Notes: generated by a model from the sequence alone, not told the origin. 64,000 nucleotides of DNA from Osedax fenrisi (GCA_964019155.1 OZ025243.1:22704441-22768440), one strand, 5' to 3'. Counted from the stretch's first letter, positions 21,845 to 34,616 are shown. Program-made: numbers and translations.

Positions 21845-21879
21845 TTTTAATATAATAAATATATTACAATTATATAGTT

Positions 21880-23090
21880 TTAGAAATTATATATATTTTT
21901 AATAAACTGTTTCCCTATGATTTTAAATTGAACAATTGCCGAATTCGATTTTTCATGTTTACTAAATAATTTAGCGTTGCGATGTTTCAATTTTCTTATT
22001 TTCGAAATCGATTTTAAAACATTATCCTTTAATGTAATGACTACGTAAATATCGAATGTAATTCCGTATAATATAGAGAACAAGTTATCCGAATGTATGT
22101 CGAAATTAATTAGTTTTAAAGAAATTTAATTTTTTTTTAATTTGTAGAAATAACGCGTTAAATTTATGCGACTTTTAATTTGGTTGCTATGCGTTGCCAT
22201 ATGAGTATTATTAATATGAGTATTATTCATCATTTTCTATTAACTTTTTTTTCAATAATATTGTTATTATAAAATAAAACTATTATCAGAAATGTGGGTG
22301 TATATTATTATAATATCTACAATTGATTGATTATATTATGTAACATATTTAGTATATTGCACATAATTTAATATGTTCCTTTTCTTTGAATTATTTAAAT
22401 ATAATGTGATAATTTAAATTCAAAAGTTATAACTTTATGTGTTCAAACATATATGTTTGAATATCTGATGAAATAATGTATACTCGCGAGTATACTCACA
22501 TTATGTAATCGATGTTTATGTAATCGATGTATAGTTTGTTTATTTCAGATGATGTGATTTTTATGCAGATGACAATTTCATTAGTTCAAGTAAATGATCA
22601 CTATTTAATTAGCTTCCTCGATATACCCGATGACCTACATATGCTACTCGAATAATATAATGTTTTCATTCGCACGGGTTGAAGATGATTACAAATGTAA
22701 TCCCTGAATTAAGATAGTTGGTGCACCCTATATGATTACAGGGTACCGATAATGTCGTGGAGTGGTGGGGTAACCTAACTGACAAGTTGTGACCATCGTA
22801 CGGTCGTGTTAATAGAATATATTAATCTTATACTGTAGTGTACGATCTTATAAAACACGTCCACTGATTTATAATAAATAAATAGAATTATAATATAATT
22901 GATTACGACAAAATCTGATTTTTTTAAGAATAAATTTAAAAGTGGGACAAAAAATAATAGTTGGGGAGTAATTTCCACAAAATACCACTAAAAAAGGTAC
23001 GTTTACATCGTATAAGATAGGTATACGCTTTGTCTACACTGTACGGCGTATAGTGTACGAAGGTGTACGTACACACGTGCATCGTAAGTC
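21880..23090. other. AT-rich intergenic DNA
   Basis: No gene recognised. Short palindrome TATACTCGCGAGTATA at about 22480-22495. The open frames at 21880-22083, 22775-22978 and 22936-23127 show no family resemblance. Confidence 0.55.
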
Positions 23091-23092
23091 GT

Positions 23093-23286
23093 CCCAGCAA
23101 ACAGTAAGAGCAGCATAATAGCAGCATAACAGCAAATGCTAGAGCCTCAAATGTTTACATTGTGCTATTATGCTGCTATTAAATGTCTATTATGCTGCTA
23201 TTATGCTGCTATTAATTTGTAATGATATTATGCTGCTGTTATGCTGCTGTCATGCTGCTATTATGCTGCTCTTACTGTTTGCTGGG
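23093..23286. mobile_element. 194-bp MITE with CCCAGCAAACAG ends and TATGCTGCT repeats
   Basis: Starts CCCAGCAAACAGTAAGAGCA and ends with its reverse complement (TGCTCTTACTGTTTGCTGGG). The arms continue as GCAGCATAATAGCAGCATAA, and ATTATGCTGCT is repeated through the middle, making a strong hairpin. A GT dinucleotide on both sides (23091-23092 and 23287-23288) may be the target duplication. No coding capacity. Confidence 0.85.
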
Positions 23287-23375
23287 GTACATTGTAGTCT
23301 ACAATGTCTACACGCTGTCATCTAACGATTACTATGGAAACAATCTAAGACTTCTTCGGTCGTGTGTTTAGGCTA

Positions 23376-23501
23376 CACTGTTAAACATTAGGGTACAGCG
23401 AATTCAATGTATAGGGTACAGATCGTTAAAATATCACAACAATTTACCCTAAAAAGTTGTGTACCCTAAATAGGATACACAACTTTTAAACTCACTAGGG
23501 T

Positions 23502-23536
<35 letters not shown>

Positions 23537-23901
23537 AGGATACATCTATGTTAAATATTAGCATACATGACTGTTAAATGTACTAGGGTACACTCTATAT
23601 ATGTATTAGGGTACAGCTATATTAAATATTAGGGTACGTGATTATTATATTTACATATCATGCAATTCAATGATGGGACATATCATACAATTGCATTAGG
23701 GTAAACGGTATCATATAATTTGGGTACAACCATGGTTGTACATACCATAGCTGTTGCAGCTACAATTCTTTAGGGTACATTTTGTTCATTTTTAGGGTAC
23801 TGATCGTATTTATTCAAATTGTACCCTAATTAGGGTACGGCTATGGAGACACTACTTACACCCTTACAAAGGTATTTGCTATACCCTAGTTTTTAACAGT
23901 G
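23376..23901. mobile_element. 526-bp TIR element filled with TAGGGTAC repeats
   Basis: Ends CACTGTTAAACATTAGGGTA and, reversed, CACTGTTAAAAACTAGGGTA. Inside, about fifteen copies of TAGGGTAC/GTACCCTA occur at irregular spacing in both orientations, around a short (TA)n run. No target duplication could be fixed with confidence. Probably a MITE. Confidence 0.75.
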
Positions 23902-24799
23902 AATAGTTCACAGCTAAATTACACAATTGATTACTATATAGTACTTTCGTGGCGTATTCTTATATTTGAAATGTAGGTTAATGTATACATTAATAAAACA
24001 GTAGGTTAATGGGTACAGTTAACTAATACGCAATAGTGTAACTTCCGGTGTTGCGTAATACTTGCATGCAGTGACCTGATGCGATATTATTACAATGATG
24101 TAATTAGTATTTTTCACGAATTCGCGGATTACTATTTTAGACACCGACATTAAAAACTTGTGATATTTGTTGTTCTCGAATAGTAACTTGTGTTCGAGTG
24201 TATATATGGTAGTATAGCTAGGCGTATAACCGGATGTTCTATTAAACTTAAGCGTGTTGTGATTGTTTAGTATAGTAAAGTATACTGGGCAGTATATATA
24301 GAGCCTAATATACGCAGATAAAGTCTAGAGTTTTCTACTCGTAAAAATGAATAAAAACTAAAGGTCAAATGAAGACTAAACACGAACCTATAGGTTTGCC
24401 TATAGGCATGTGTATACACACTAATGTATTCGAGTGTTTTACTGAAGTCGAACACGATGTATACGGTCAAACAAGAATTCATAAATGCTACATTTTCTCT
24501 GCAGTTTTGTCAATATTACTTTAGTGTAACTATTCATAATAGATTTGTATTTAACACGTGTTACACATATATAGGGTGTTCAGTGTCCGTCGGAATGTCC
24601 GTTTTTCAAGTTACGGCCGAAAAACATGTGGTACCTACCGCCGTAGATTAGCTCCGTCGATTTAGTTAATCAACGGAGCGAATTTACGAATTTCTTTTTC
24701 ACGGACCATATTTTGAAATTTTGAAATTATCCTAATTTCATGTTTATATCAATTCCGTAATGCATGTATACGATATATCTTTATATAGTATAATATTCC

Positions 24800-24881
<82 letters not shown>

Positions 24882-25215
24882 ACACTAGAGGTTAAATCCA
24901 GGGTATTATACAGGCTGGTAATATAACCATTTGGTTATACCACTGCAGTGTTATATATAACCAGGATATATCCAATGTGGTACATCCAGGGTATATACTC
25001 TAGTAAATCCAGGGCAGTACATCCATGGTGGTATGCACGATGTGGTGTGTACAATGAACAGGTTGTTATAGTGTCGAATGGTAGACCTAAATGTAGTCAT
25101 ATCAGATTGTTGTATACATATATGTTGCACACATCCCAATAAGATATTACATTTAATATACACTCATGATATTCATTCGAACATATATCGAACCATATAA
25201 TATATATATATATAT
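23902..25215. other. Intergenic DNA with a 70-bp (TA)n microsatellite (about 24805-24876)
   Basis: Overlapping short open frames on both strands (24267-25163) are Y/I/C-rich and match nothing recognisable. CAGGGTATTATA / CCAGGGTATATAC-like motifs repeat loosely between 24890 and 25020. Confidence 0.5.
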
Positions 25216-25226
25216 ATAATATATAT

Positions 25227-25388
25227 TAAGTTTTAGTGAATTTTGAAATAATGATGGCGGTCTAGTTATGTCTCGCGATAGTGATTTAGCGTTATATGTG
25301 AATTTATTGAACTCCACATATAACGTTACATCACTATCGCGAGTCATAACCAGACGGCCATAATTATTTCAAAATTCACTCCAACCTA
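25227..25388. mobile_element. Foldback MITE, about 160 bp, TA flanks
   Basis: Arms of about 70 bp (25235-25303 and 25315-25380) are inverted copies: GTGAATTTTGAAATAATGAT...GCGATAGTGAT against ATCACTATCGC...ATTATTTCAAAATTCAC, with a loop of about 12 bp. Right end, reversed, reads TAGGTTGGAGTGAATTTTG with TA outside, a mariner-like start. A further TTAGGTTGGAGTG in direct orientation at about 25407 suggests a second end or nested insertion. Confidence 0.8.
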
Positions 25389-25399
25389 TTATATATATA

Positions 25400-25693
25400 T
25401 ATATATTAGGTTGGAGTGCATAAACTATAAAAATTATATACATATTGTATAATAAAATATATAAGTTGTATACGTATAGCATTCATGTATATAGTAACGT
25501 GTATATAAACTATAGTGTTAAATATATGTTATACAGAATATACATGATTTATATGTAAATGTATATAATGATACATTTCATAATTTATAATCTTAATTCA
25601 ATCTTAATTGAAACATGTTAACTGTACAGTGTACATCTAATGCATGTTTCGAAATCAATCAGTCACTCGTGGAAAACATTATAGCTTATTAAT

Positions 25694-25731
<38 letters not shown>

Positions 25732-26838
25732 TTCGCTACACCTTCCAAGTTATATATATATAAACTATAGTATAAACTAAATATATAGTTTAGTTTAGTA
25801 TAGTTAATAGTATCAGCTCAATATAGTATACACATAACATATAACAAATATATATCGATATAGATATATCGATATAACGATCGTTATATTTAACTTTTTC
25901 TCTATAAACACTATACATATATTCTATGTATACATTTAATATAATAGTGTGTATATAGATGTACATATAATCACCTATAAGCACCTATCTTATATTAAGA
26001 ATATAAGCGACACATATGCGGATGTAACTTGCTATCTACAAAAACAATACCGTTTCGTCCTATATTATGCACTCGAATAACACCCAACATATCCTACACG
26101 TTGATGTATTAATTATAAGTTTCGACCAATCAACGACGAGTCTCGAGACCACTTAACGTCTGCGTATTGAATTATTAATTATAACGTCCTCGCCCCTAAG
26201 AACCCCACTAAACCTTGACTCGTATCGTGTACGATAGGGGTTATTGTTTCCCCGTCGATCATCATCGTGCGGGTAACAATAGAAATCTATTTATAGAACA
26301 TCGGCCACCGTACGAACGAGAACAATACGAGAGAGAGGGCGAGCGTAAAAACTAGGCTCCCTCTCTCTCGCGCGGTAGAGTTAAGGTGTGGTTATCGCGC
26401 GTGGTTAGATAGGCCGGGGGGGCGTAGCTCGATTAGGGGCGTGGTCAGAGACTCGACAACTCGCTATGATCAAAGTCCGCCCCTCGAACGATTAGTTAGA
26501 ATTAGCTAGGCAAACACATAGGTAGTAGGCGTAGAGGAAGAGGATAACCCCACACGGAATCATACACGCACACTCGCACACACTCGCACACTCACACACG
26601 TTAGCAAGCTTATACACACGCGCGCGCGCACAGCTCTACACGCATACGCATATACATAGCTAGACCACCGGCTGATATAGTCAGCGTCAGTATACTATAG
26701 AAGATGAACATTAGATTGAATCTATAGAGATATCGTTAATGGTAAGTGGTTGATGGTGTAGTTAATATTAGTTAATAGGATAGTTAGTAATATAAGCAGA
26801 GTAGCGTAAACACACACTCGAAACACATATTCACACAC

Positions 26839-26892
<54 letters not shown>

Positions 26893-27251
26893 GATATATA
26901 TATATATATATATATATACGTATATTACGTATACACGTATATATTTAATAACAGTTATGCAAGTTACCGAACTAAGCGCATTGTGCGCCGTTCATAATTG
27001 ATATATAATAGTTATACATGAGATCTAATGTCGAGATTAACGGTATTATCGGCCGCCCCCTTTATCGCCCGCCCCCTTTATCGGCTCCCCCTATTATCGA
27101 CCCCCCCCCCCATCATATAGGTAATCGGGGTGCCCATCTTAACCGAGTACGCATCATATGTGTGTACATAGTGTCGGGTATATGTGTACGGGTTGTAGAT
27201 AAGCAGATTCGTGTGTTGTGAAATATCGTAATCGATGTACTTAAGTATGTA

Positions 27252-27311
<60 letters not shown>

Positions 27312-28945
27312 CGTGTGTGCGCGTGTGTGTGTGTGCGTATGTAAGTAAGCCTACATATGTTTACTAATACTACATCTCGATATTATTATAATCTACGCGA
27401 TATATTATTTTAATATAGACATCTCTACGCATATGTGTGTGTGTACAAATGTATGTGTATGTGCATGCGTGTGTGCGCATGTGTACGCATGCGTGAGAAT
27501 GTGGAAATTGCCACGCACACACAGCGCTTAGGACACGAAGATGGAATACGTTTTTTAGCAGTCATCTCGTTTATAAATCATCGAGCGGCGGTCGGCGTAG
27601 CGTATTTCACACAATCTCCATATTATTATAAAACATTGCATAATAGTCGTGAACGGCTATAATTATATGCGCCCTGGTTCTCTAGCTCTCTAGCCGTATC
27701 GAGAACACGTGATAAAGCTTAAATAAATATAAACACTGTCACATAAATCACCTCATTATAAATATACGTAATTTAGATAAATTGAATTCGAACGGTGTGC
27801 AGTACGGTGTGTGGTACGGTGTGTATTATAGCTACGGATACATTACTTATGAGTACGTAACTGTAGTCGCATAGTTTAACTTGTTACGAATGTATCGCGA
27901 ATGTTTTATTTTTAATATTTAATAACGAGCGTATTGATCGATACGAGTATATATTGATATTTGTTTATTAATAATATTTATTAATGAATGACCTAATCGT
28001 AATGAATCGTAATGAATCATAGATAGCGTGGCCATGTGCACACGTTATTGTATACCCTATATTATTGTGTACATTGTGTACATTGTAATGTATAAGTAGA
28101 CATTGTAAGCAGTACGTTGTAGAGTTTACCGTGTAATCTATATTATACTATATAACATTACGTCACACTGGACAATGTCCAGTGGACATGATATGTGGTA
28201 TATATAACCTATAGGTTATGCATTGTACAGGTGTCTTCTACTGTGTACAATATAAGCATACATTGTGTACACTGTCTAGTCTGTATATTGTACACTGTAT
28301 ACTATAGACTATATAGACTACAGTCTGCTTTGTATGTAGTTGTTTACACTTGTATATACAGCAGCGTACAAATCACGTGAACACCACGTGTACAACTAAA
28401 TATAAATTAAACAATACCTAAGCATGTGTTTATATACATTCATACACACGTATTTACATTGTACACTGTACAATGTACAGTGTACAATGTACAGTGTACA
28501 TTGTACATTGTACACGTGTGCATGCTTATTGAATAGCGTTACATCGCCTGTACCAGCTTCCGAACCCCTCGAGTTGCGTCATCGTCATTATCGTTAAGGT
28601 TACATTAATATTTATTGTGAAATAAAAGCATTTAATTACTATTTAATATTTAATATAATTAACATTACATTAATATTGTTAATTTAAGTATTCATATAAT
28701 ATACATGAGTGTTCGATGTATAATGTGAATATACTACAATGTACGACGTACATTTTACGTTGTACATTATATCATACGTTATACATTGTAGAACATGTAC
28801 AATGTACATGTGCTCAATTGTGTACATATGTTATACGTGCACAAATTCCGCTATAAAGTTGTTATTAACATATTAATTATGCATTAATTGTTTATATATG
28901 TATGTGTACGTGTTTGTGGTTATGCGTATGTTTTTATACGTGTGT

Positions 28946-28992
<47 letters not shown>

Positions 28993-29100
28993 TATTCGCG
29001 TATCCGTAGCAGTGTTTATATTATTAACCGTAACATCTACAAAACATCTACTGGTATACATTAAATAAATTAGCTTACGAGAGTGTGTCTTTATAAACAA
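25400..29100. other. Intergenic region, less AT-rich, with CG-rich patch 26060-26560 and GT/TA microsatellites
   Basis: 26060-26560 is the most CG-rich part, with an inverted pair CGAGAGAGAGGGCGAGC / GGCTCCCTCTCTCTCG (26328-26373) that contains GAGA-type sites. It could be a regulatory or promoter patch. Three near-copies of TTATCG-CC-CCCCC lie at 27045-27110. (TA)n at 26838-26882, (GT)n at 27255-27304 and 28945-28985. No coding exon recognised. Confidence 0.5.
28457..28515. repeat. Self-complementary TGTACATTGTACA / TGTACAGTGTACA repeats
   Basis: ACATTGTACACTGTACAATG and the following bases are a run of overlapping palindromes. The same TGTACA/TGTACAATGTACA words are spread over about 28030-30600 (for example 28740-28810, 30190-30370, 30545-30560) and recur at 32920-32950 and 35885-35915. 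Confidence 0.8.
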
Positions 29101-29153
29101 TTACCTAATAAACTACATGTAGTAATTGTGCCTGCCTCATCTATATACATATA

Positions 29154-29158
<5 letters not shown>

Positions 29159-29226
<68 letters not shown>
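29159..29226. repeat. (TA)n microsatellite
   Basis: About 34 TA units. Mirror-image open frames of YIYIYI on both strands come from this. Confidence 0.97.
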
Positions 29227-29231
<5 letters not shown>

Positions 29232-29932
29232 TATATGTATAGTATACGAATACGCCCATGTGTGTGTAAGATGACGTACAATTGTACGTCGTACATTACT
29301 AGTCGGTATGCGTGTGTGTGTGGGTTGATAGTTTCGTATAGGCGTCTATAAATAGATCGATGATTCATTAACTGTCTCCGGTTCTCTCGAGCTCGTTCTA
29401 TAAATAGACATTCTTAGTCAATTAGTGCGGGAAATCCCGAGCCCGCACCGTTCCTATGTTTACTTAATCTTACATAAGCCTAGGCCTAAGATTGCCTACT
29501 CTAGTAGATATATCGCCGGATATGACAATAAAACCCCGGTATATCGACATCGTGGCCTCTTTGTATATCGCGTCATGTATTACTCACTTCCGAGTGTAAC
29601 GTATATCACATCGTAGTGTTGGTGACCTCGGTATCTCTCTACCGATAGGGTTATGTCCTTGTATATAAAGGTTATGTCCTTATAGACGTTTTATCAACGA
29701 GTATTACGATTATATACTTCTCTATTCGTACGTCGTACATGTAATCAAATGTACTTGTTAAGTATTCGTATACGTATGCATTAAGTATGTGTATGGTATG
29801 TATTAAGTACTTGTATATGTATGTATTGAGGTCTTTTTATGGTATGCGTTATAATTAATGCTTAATAAATGGTTAAATAATATAAATTTAAATGTTAAGT
29901 GTATTTGATGTCTTTCAATATATATATATATA

Positions 29933-29966
<34 letters not shown>

Positions 29967-30569
29967 GATAATATATAGATAATATATTAGTATACTATAT
30001 ATGTGTATTTTTGCATGTAATTGTAGTCCGTTTAACATTTAAGTTTGGTTTGATTTAGAGTAATGGTTTAGTTTATGTTTGTATATAGCATAGAATGCAT
30101 GTTAATGTGCGACGCACATTGATCGTGTGCAATTCATATATGCGATATGTGTACACTAAATAGTACACGTCATGACTGTATTCATGCCTATAGGACTGTA
30201 TACAGTATTACAGTGTATACACATATGTATATATATGTATACATGTGTACAATGCATTTATATATGTACAATGGACACACAAATGTACAATATATATATA
30301 TATTGTACATTTGGTTGTCCATTATACAATGTACTTGTATGCATGTATTGTACATCTGTATATATATATATGCATATGTATACACATTAATGCCATATAC
30401 ATTTTTAAATTGTTAATATAGAGAATTCTGAGTTAGTGACCAAATCTAAGAATAATAGATAATAGGCTACATAACATGTTATTACAATATTTACACTATA
30501 TACATGTGTATAATAGATAATAGGCCATAGCTGAATAACAACTGTGCAATGTACATTGTATACTAACAG

Positions 30570-31023
30570 CAAAGATTTTGCGAAGCAAAGATATAACACT
30601 CCCTATGCATGCAACGTAATTTAGTTATAGCCCCAACCGCTGCTAGCAGTAGTATCGAAATCACTGAAATAGATTTAGGTTCGGCTCTGTTTGCATACAA
30701 CAATGTTTTCATTGCTCTATTAAATTACATGCAATATAAATTAGCTTTTACTCACTAAATATATACTTATAGCATTTAAAACATACATATCATATTTGTT
30801 TGTTATATATTAGTAATGAACACTTAGTTTTCATCATATAAATATTAATTTAAAGCATATTATTTAACATTTTAAAAGTGTATAGTTAAATACGAATTTA
30901 CATTATAAAAAACGCATAGTTCCTAAAAGTAACCCGCTATAGGTGGCACCAGGGTATTTTGTATACAAATTCGAATTACACGATTTCGCGTAAGTGTTAT
31001 ATCTTTCCTTCGGAAAATCTTTG
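30570..31023. mobile_element. 454-bp MITE, CAAAGATTTT ends, 7-bp duplication CTAACAG
   Basis: Left CAAAGATTTTGCGAAGCAAA and right end (reversed CAAAGATTTTCCGAAGGAAA) form a TIR of about 30 bp that continues GATATAACACT. CTAACAG lies directly outside both ends (30563-30569 and 31024-31030). Same family as the element at 53769-54265. Confidence 0.85.
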
Positions 31024-31134
31024 CTAACAGTACTGTATACACATTATACAAGTAATGGAGCTCTGCTTTAGCCGGCGTTATCTAACAACACCGTGTCTCT
31101 GTGTGTGACACAACAATGGGGCACGGTAACAATG

Positions 31135-31180
31135 GGCCGATAGGGTAACAATGGGCCGATAGGGTAACAATAGGGCTGCC
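31135..31180. repeat. Tandem copies of GGGTAACAATGGGCCGATA
   Basis: About 2.5 copies of a roughly 19-bp unit in a CG-richer patch (31080-31260) that also contains GTGTTGGGGGTGTTACAGGG. No gene seen. Confidence 0.75.
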
Positions 31181-31279
31181 CCACTGCGCAGGTGTAAACG
31201 TTTGATGTATGGTGTAACCATTGTGTGGGGGGTGTTGGGGGTGTTACAGGGTGGCATAGCGTATATCATCTACCAGACA

Positions 31280-31670
31280 CCGTCTACAGACTGTATACAC
31301 ACTGTATATATATATATATATATACATATATATAGTTTTAATATAGATAACAATACCTATGAATAACGTATTCGTACTATATTATAATCATATATGATGA
31401 TGATAACGTCATCTAAATAAGTCAACGATGTTGTATGTTATCGCTATCATATGATCGCATGCGTATACTGCATATAGACGTGGTTATGTCGGCAGTGATT
31501 ACGTCATAGTGTACACTCATTATCATTGTTTGTCGGCAGTTATTACGTAATATCGTGTTTATCACCTAAATAACATTATAATATTACGAAGTGTAAAAAA
31601 CGTCCGATAAACATGAAAGTAAGCCGACTTATAAATAGGGTATAACGGGATATGTTCTATACGGCATGCC

Positions 31671-31710
<40 letters not shown>

Positions 31711-33840
31711 TATATAAATTGCACTATAAATTCATCGATATATATATAGATTTTTCTCTTTATATCATATTTACTTAGAGTTTTTCATATATTACTCTTA
31801 AATAATCGCATCATATCCGTATCCTATCACACCCTATTATTCGTCAGCTATAGCTAGTAAATTATAATTAATAAATGACGAACACCTCGTTTTTACGACA
31901 ACAGACCGCTGCAACGACTCTACTACAACTCAGTAGTACCAGAACAACTCGCCAGGACGACTTCCACCGATCTTATAACCGACGCCACGCCTAATTCTCT
32001 TCGTAAATCACCACGCCAGCTAAGGGTCAATAGGTTAGTTACTATGGGCCGCATAACTCTCAGCGTTCTATTTATAGATTTAATGAAAGGCTCCTATTAT
32101 GCAACCACTACCGATAACGCTTTTAAATAATACGTGACACTCCTTATTATCGGGTTATATATAACTAATAATGCCGTTACCGGGTAATCTATTGTATTCG
32201 ACGCGTTATTATATGATCTAAATATAGGTATTCGATTCACGTTTCCGATACCGCGTTAATTACCTACAGATCTATAACCCTATTACAGATCGTATTTCAT
32301 TAACGATTACGATTAAATAACCCGCCGCAATATAGCCGTTGGGTTATGATCATTGATATAACGAAATGTTTCTTTATATCGATGGTTACGATGCGCGATG
32401 ATGTACGCATACAGCCTGTAGTCTATAGGATTAATTATACTTTCTATTAGTCGCTTAATGCACACTGTTTTGCACAGGTATACGATATATCGTATACAAC
32501 GTTCACTGTACGACTTACACGTATGTCGTATAACGCATATATCGTGCATTAATATACCGTTTTAACCTTATTGGCGATACATTTATATCTACTCCGTATG
32601 GATATACTTCATTATAATATTTCCGTGTTAAAATTGAAGTAAAATTGATAATTCACTAATTGTGAGTACGCGTCTCAACCAATCACCTCAGCGAGTAGGC
32701 GTGTGCGACTTCTAGCTAAATATCGCACCGAGTGCTAAAGCCAGAACAAACCCATAGCTTATCTCGTATCTCATAACAGTGTTATCTTATCTATTATCTC
32801 ACAGCGGTGTTATCTTATCTCGCGTACCGGTACTGTACAGTCCGCAAATAGATCGGCGTAATCGTAAGTGAATCGTAAACAGTGAACTGTGTGTAGCGAA
32901 TGCTCTCCGTACTGTGTACAGTGTGTATAGTGTACACTGTACACTGTGTACACTCCCTGCAGCCACTCCGCGCTATTCGACATCCATCATTCGTTACTAC
33001 CATTAGAGTTACCCATAGAGTTCTCACTAGAGTTACCACTATAGTTAACACTAGGTTTCTACATTTCTACGCGCCTCCTGGAACATATTCAATATTCGAA
33101 TACCCTCGCAATACCAAGACCTCCTATAACCGAGGTTATAGGAGGTCTTGCCAGTACGCATCGTATTCGTGCGTATACACAATAATGAATATTAATATCG
33201 CCACGCGTGAAATCTCGCCGATCTCGCGGTATAACGTGCGCAGCCGAGATGATGGCAGGTTATAATATCGGCCTGGCACAACGCTGCAGCCAGCCCATTC
33301 GGTAACACTACATCTATTAATAGACCTACGAGCGGGCATGACTCACCGCCGACCGCTCCCTTAGGATTCCCCGCCGCCAACACTCCCTTTTCGCAGCTTA
33401 CTGTGCACGGCGCATTCCTATCCCTCTCGTGTGTGCGCGCACCCGTGTGTGTGCGCCCGGTAATCCGCACCACTTGTATATATACACATCTTACGTATAC
33501 CTCCCCCTATAGGGAACTCCCTGTTACGTAAAACATAGGCAATAACGTATAGCGAATAGTTATATATATGGGGGCTATATATATAGGCTCACTTTTCGAT
33601 AATATTCACACGGAGTTCATAAACAACAGTGTTGGGCAGTAGGTAATACCGGGGCAGTAGTATATAGTGCGGCTGTACTGCGCATGTGTGAGTGTCAGAA
33701 CTATTTGATTTGAAGTGAAAGTTCTGCAATAAATATAGCTGAAATTGTGCAACAACATTTTAATATTATATGTACATTATATGTAGAATTGTAAGTGATA
33801 TTTATATGGTATATACCAGAGTTATTTATAGTTCTATAGA
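31280..33840. other. Upstream region of the KLF gene
   Basis: Mixed AT-rich DNA and a CG-richer block at about 32640-33480 that may hold the KLF promoter and untranslated exons. Open frames of 78-121 residues on both strands here have no recognisable family and overlap each other. A perfect 36-bp palindrome lies at 33115-33150. Confidence 0.45.
33115..33150. promoter_or_regulatory. Perfect 36-bp inverted repeat (hairpin)
   Basis: CAAGACCTCCTATAACC and its exact reverse complement are separated by GA. It sits about 850 bp upstream of the first recognised KLF coding exon. Function unknown; could be a tiny MITE remnant or a cruciform. Confidence 0.8.
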
Positions 33841-33849
33841 TCTACTATA

Positions 33850-33910
33850 TTAGTACTATAGTACTAATAGTAGTATGTGTAATTTAACTATAGTTAAATT
33901 ACACATACTA
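33850..33910. promoter_or_regulatory. Two adjacent perfect palindromes just upstream of KLF exon 1
   Basis: ATTAGTACTATAGTACTAAT (20 bp, about 33850-33869) is followed by a perfect 40-bp palindrome centred in AATTTAACTATAGTTAAATT (33871-33910). They end 88 bp before the KLF ATG at 33998, probably in the 5' UTR, intron or promoter. Confidence 0.75.
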
Positions 33911-33997
33911 TAGTTTACTTAATAGTTTCCCAATCTGACAATAATGTAGGCATATAAACCACCGCATCACCGCTACCACCACTACTACTACAGAAAT

Positions 33998-34444
33998 ATG
34001 TTGATGGAGAAAGTAGAATGCCCCGCTACAAGGACCCCTACAGAACCGGCCCTATACCAGCCATACGCCCTTCCCGACTACATTCCATCTAGAACCTGCG
34101 AGCGACGAGTGTCCCCGTACGATAATGACCTTGCCACCACCGCCGCAGTCGTGGAGATGACCTCTACGCACCCTTCACCGTACTACGCGGCCGTCAATCA
34201 ACTTAAAGTCCCCGTGTTCTCTAGACACTTAGCCACGCCCATATCGCCGCCCGCCTCACCGTCAGCCACCGCCGCCGTGACGGGAGCTAAACGACCTTGG
34301 GCGGGTCAGTACGACCACCCTCTAGACGTGAAGGTCATCAGGGATACGAGACTGTCCGTCGATATCGCCAAACTCACGAATGACCTTCGCACGACGAGGT
34401 CGTTGATGGAGTACGTGAATCTGGCTAACTACAAACGAAATCTG
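33998..34444 (+). CDS. KLF: KLF exon 1 (first recognised coding exon)
   Basis: Starts MLMEKVECPATRTPTEPALY and ends NLANYKRNL at donor GTTATT (34445). A P/A/S-rich stretch (ATPISPPASPSATAAV) lies in the middle. The alternative donor GTATGT at 34457 breaks the frame of exon 2, so 34444 was chosen. An acceptor-like CTACTACAG lies 7 bp before the ATG, so an upstream exon is possible. Confidence 0.82.
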
Positions 34445-34548
34445 GTTATTATACGAAGTATGTTATATTTAATGTTATTGATTGAAATATCTAAAAATAA
34501 CTTTACTTATTTATAATATCTATAGTTATTTATACTATCTATAGTTAT

Positions 34549-34616
<68 letters not shown>

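Larger units (their letters stand above)
17290..21845 (-). mobile_element. Nearly intact CR1/jockey-like LINE
   Basis: On the minus strand, from 21845 down: ORF1 with a PHD-like finger, endonuclease, reverse transcriptase with a long C-terminus, then tandem repeats in the 3' part. The open frames run about 3.9 kb with only three interruptions: a frameshift in the PHD finger near 21765, a UGA between ORF1 and ORF2 (20851-20853), and a shift at an A9 run (19826-19834). Far less decayed than the L2-like copy at 6.3-9.9 kb. The 3' limit is judged from the tandem repeats and is approximate; no target duplication was identified. Confidence 0.88.

Noticed and set aside
26390..26470. tRNA-like sequence (GTAGCTCGATTAGG)
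   Set aside because: A box-A-like word only; no B box at the right distance and no cloverleaf.
29141..29368. Mirror-image YIYIYI frames
   Set aside because: Microsatellite translation.
32815..33473. Five overlapping frames of 67-121 residues
   Set aside because: They contradict one another on both strands, contain microsatellite-like TGTACA translation, and show no domain; long frames are expected in this CG-richer patch.
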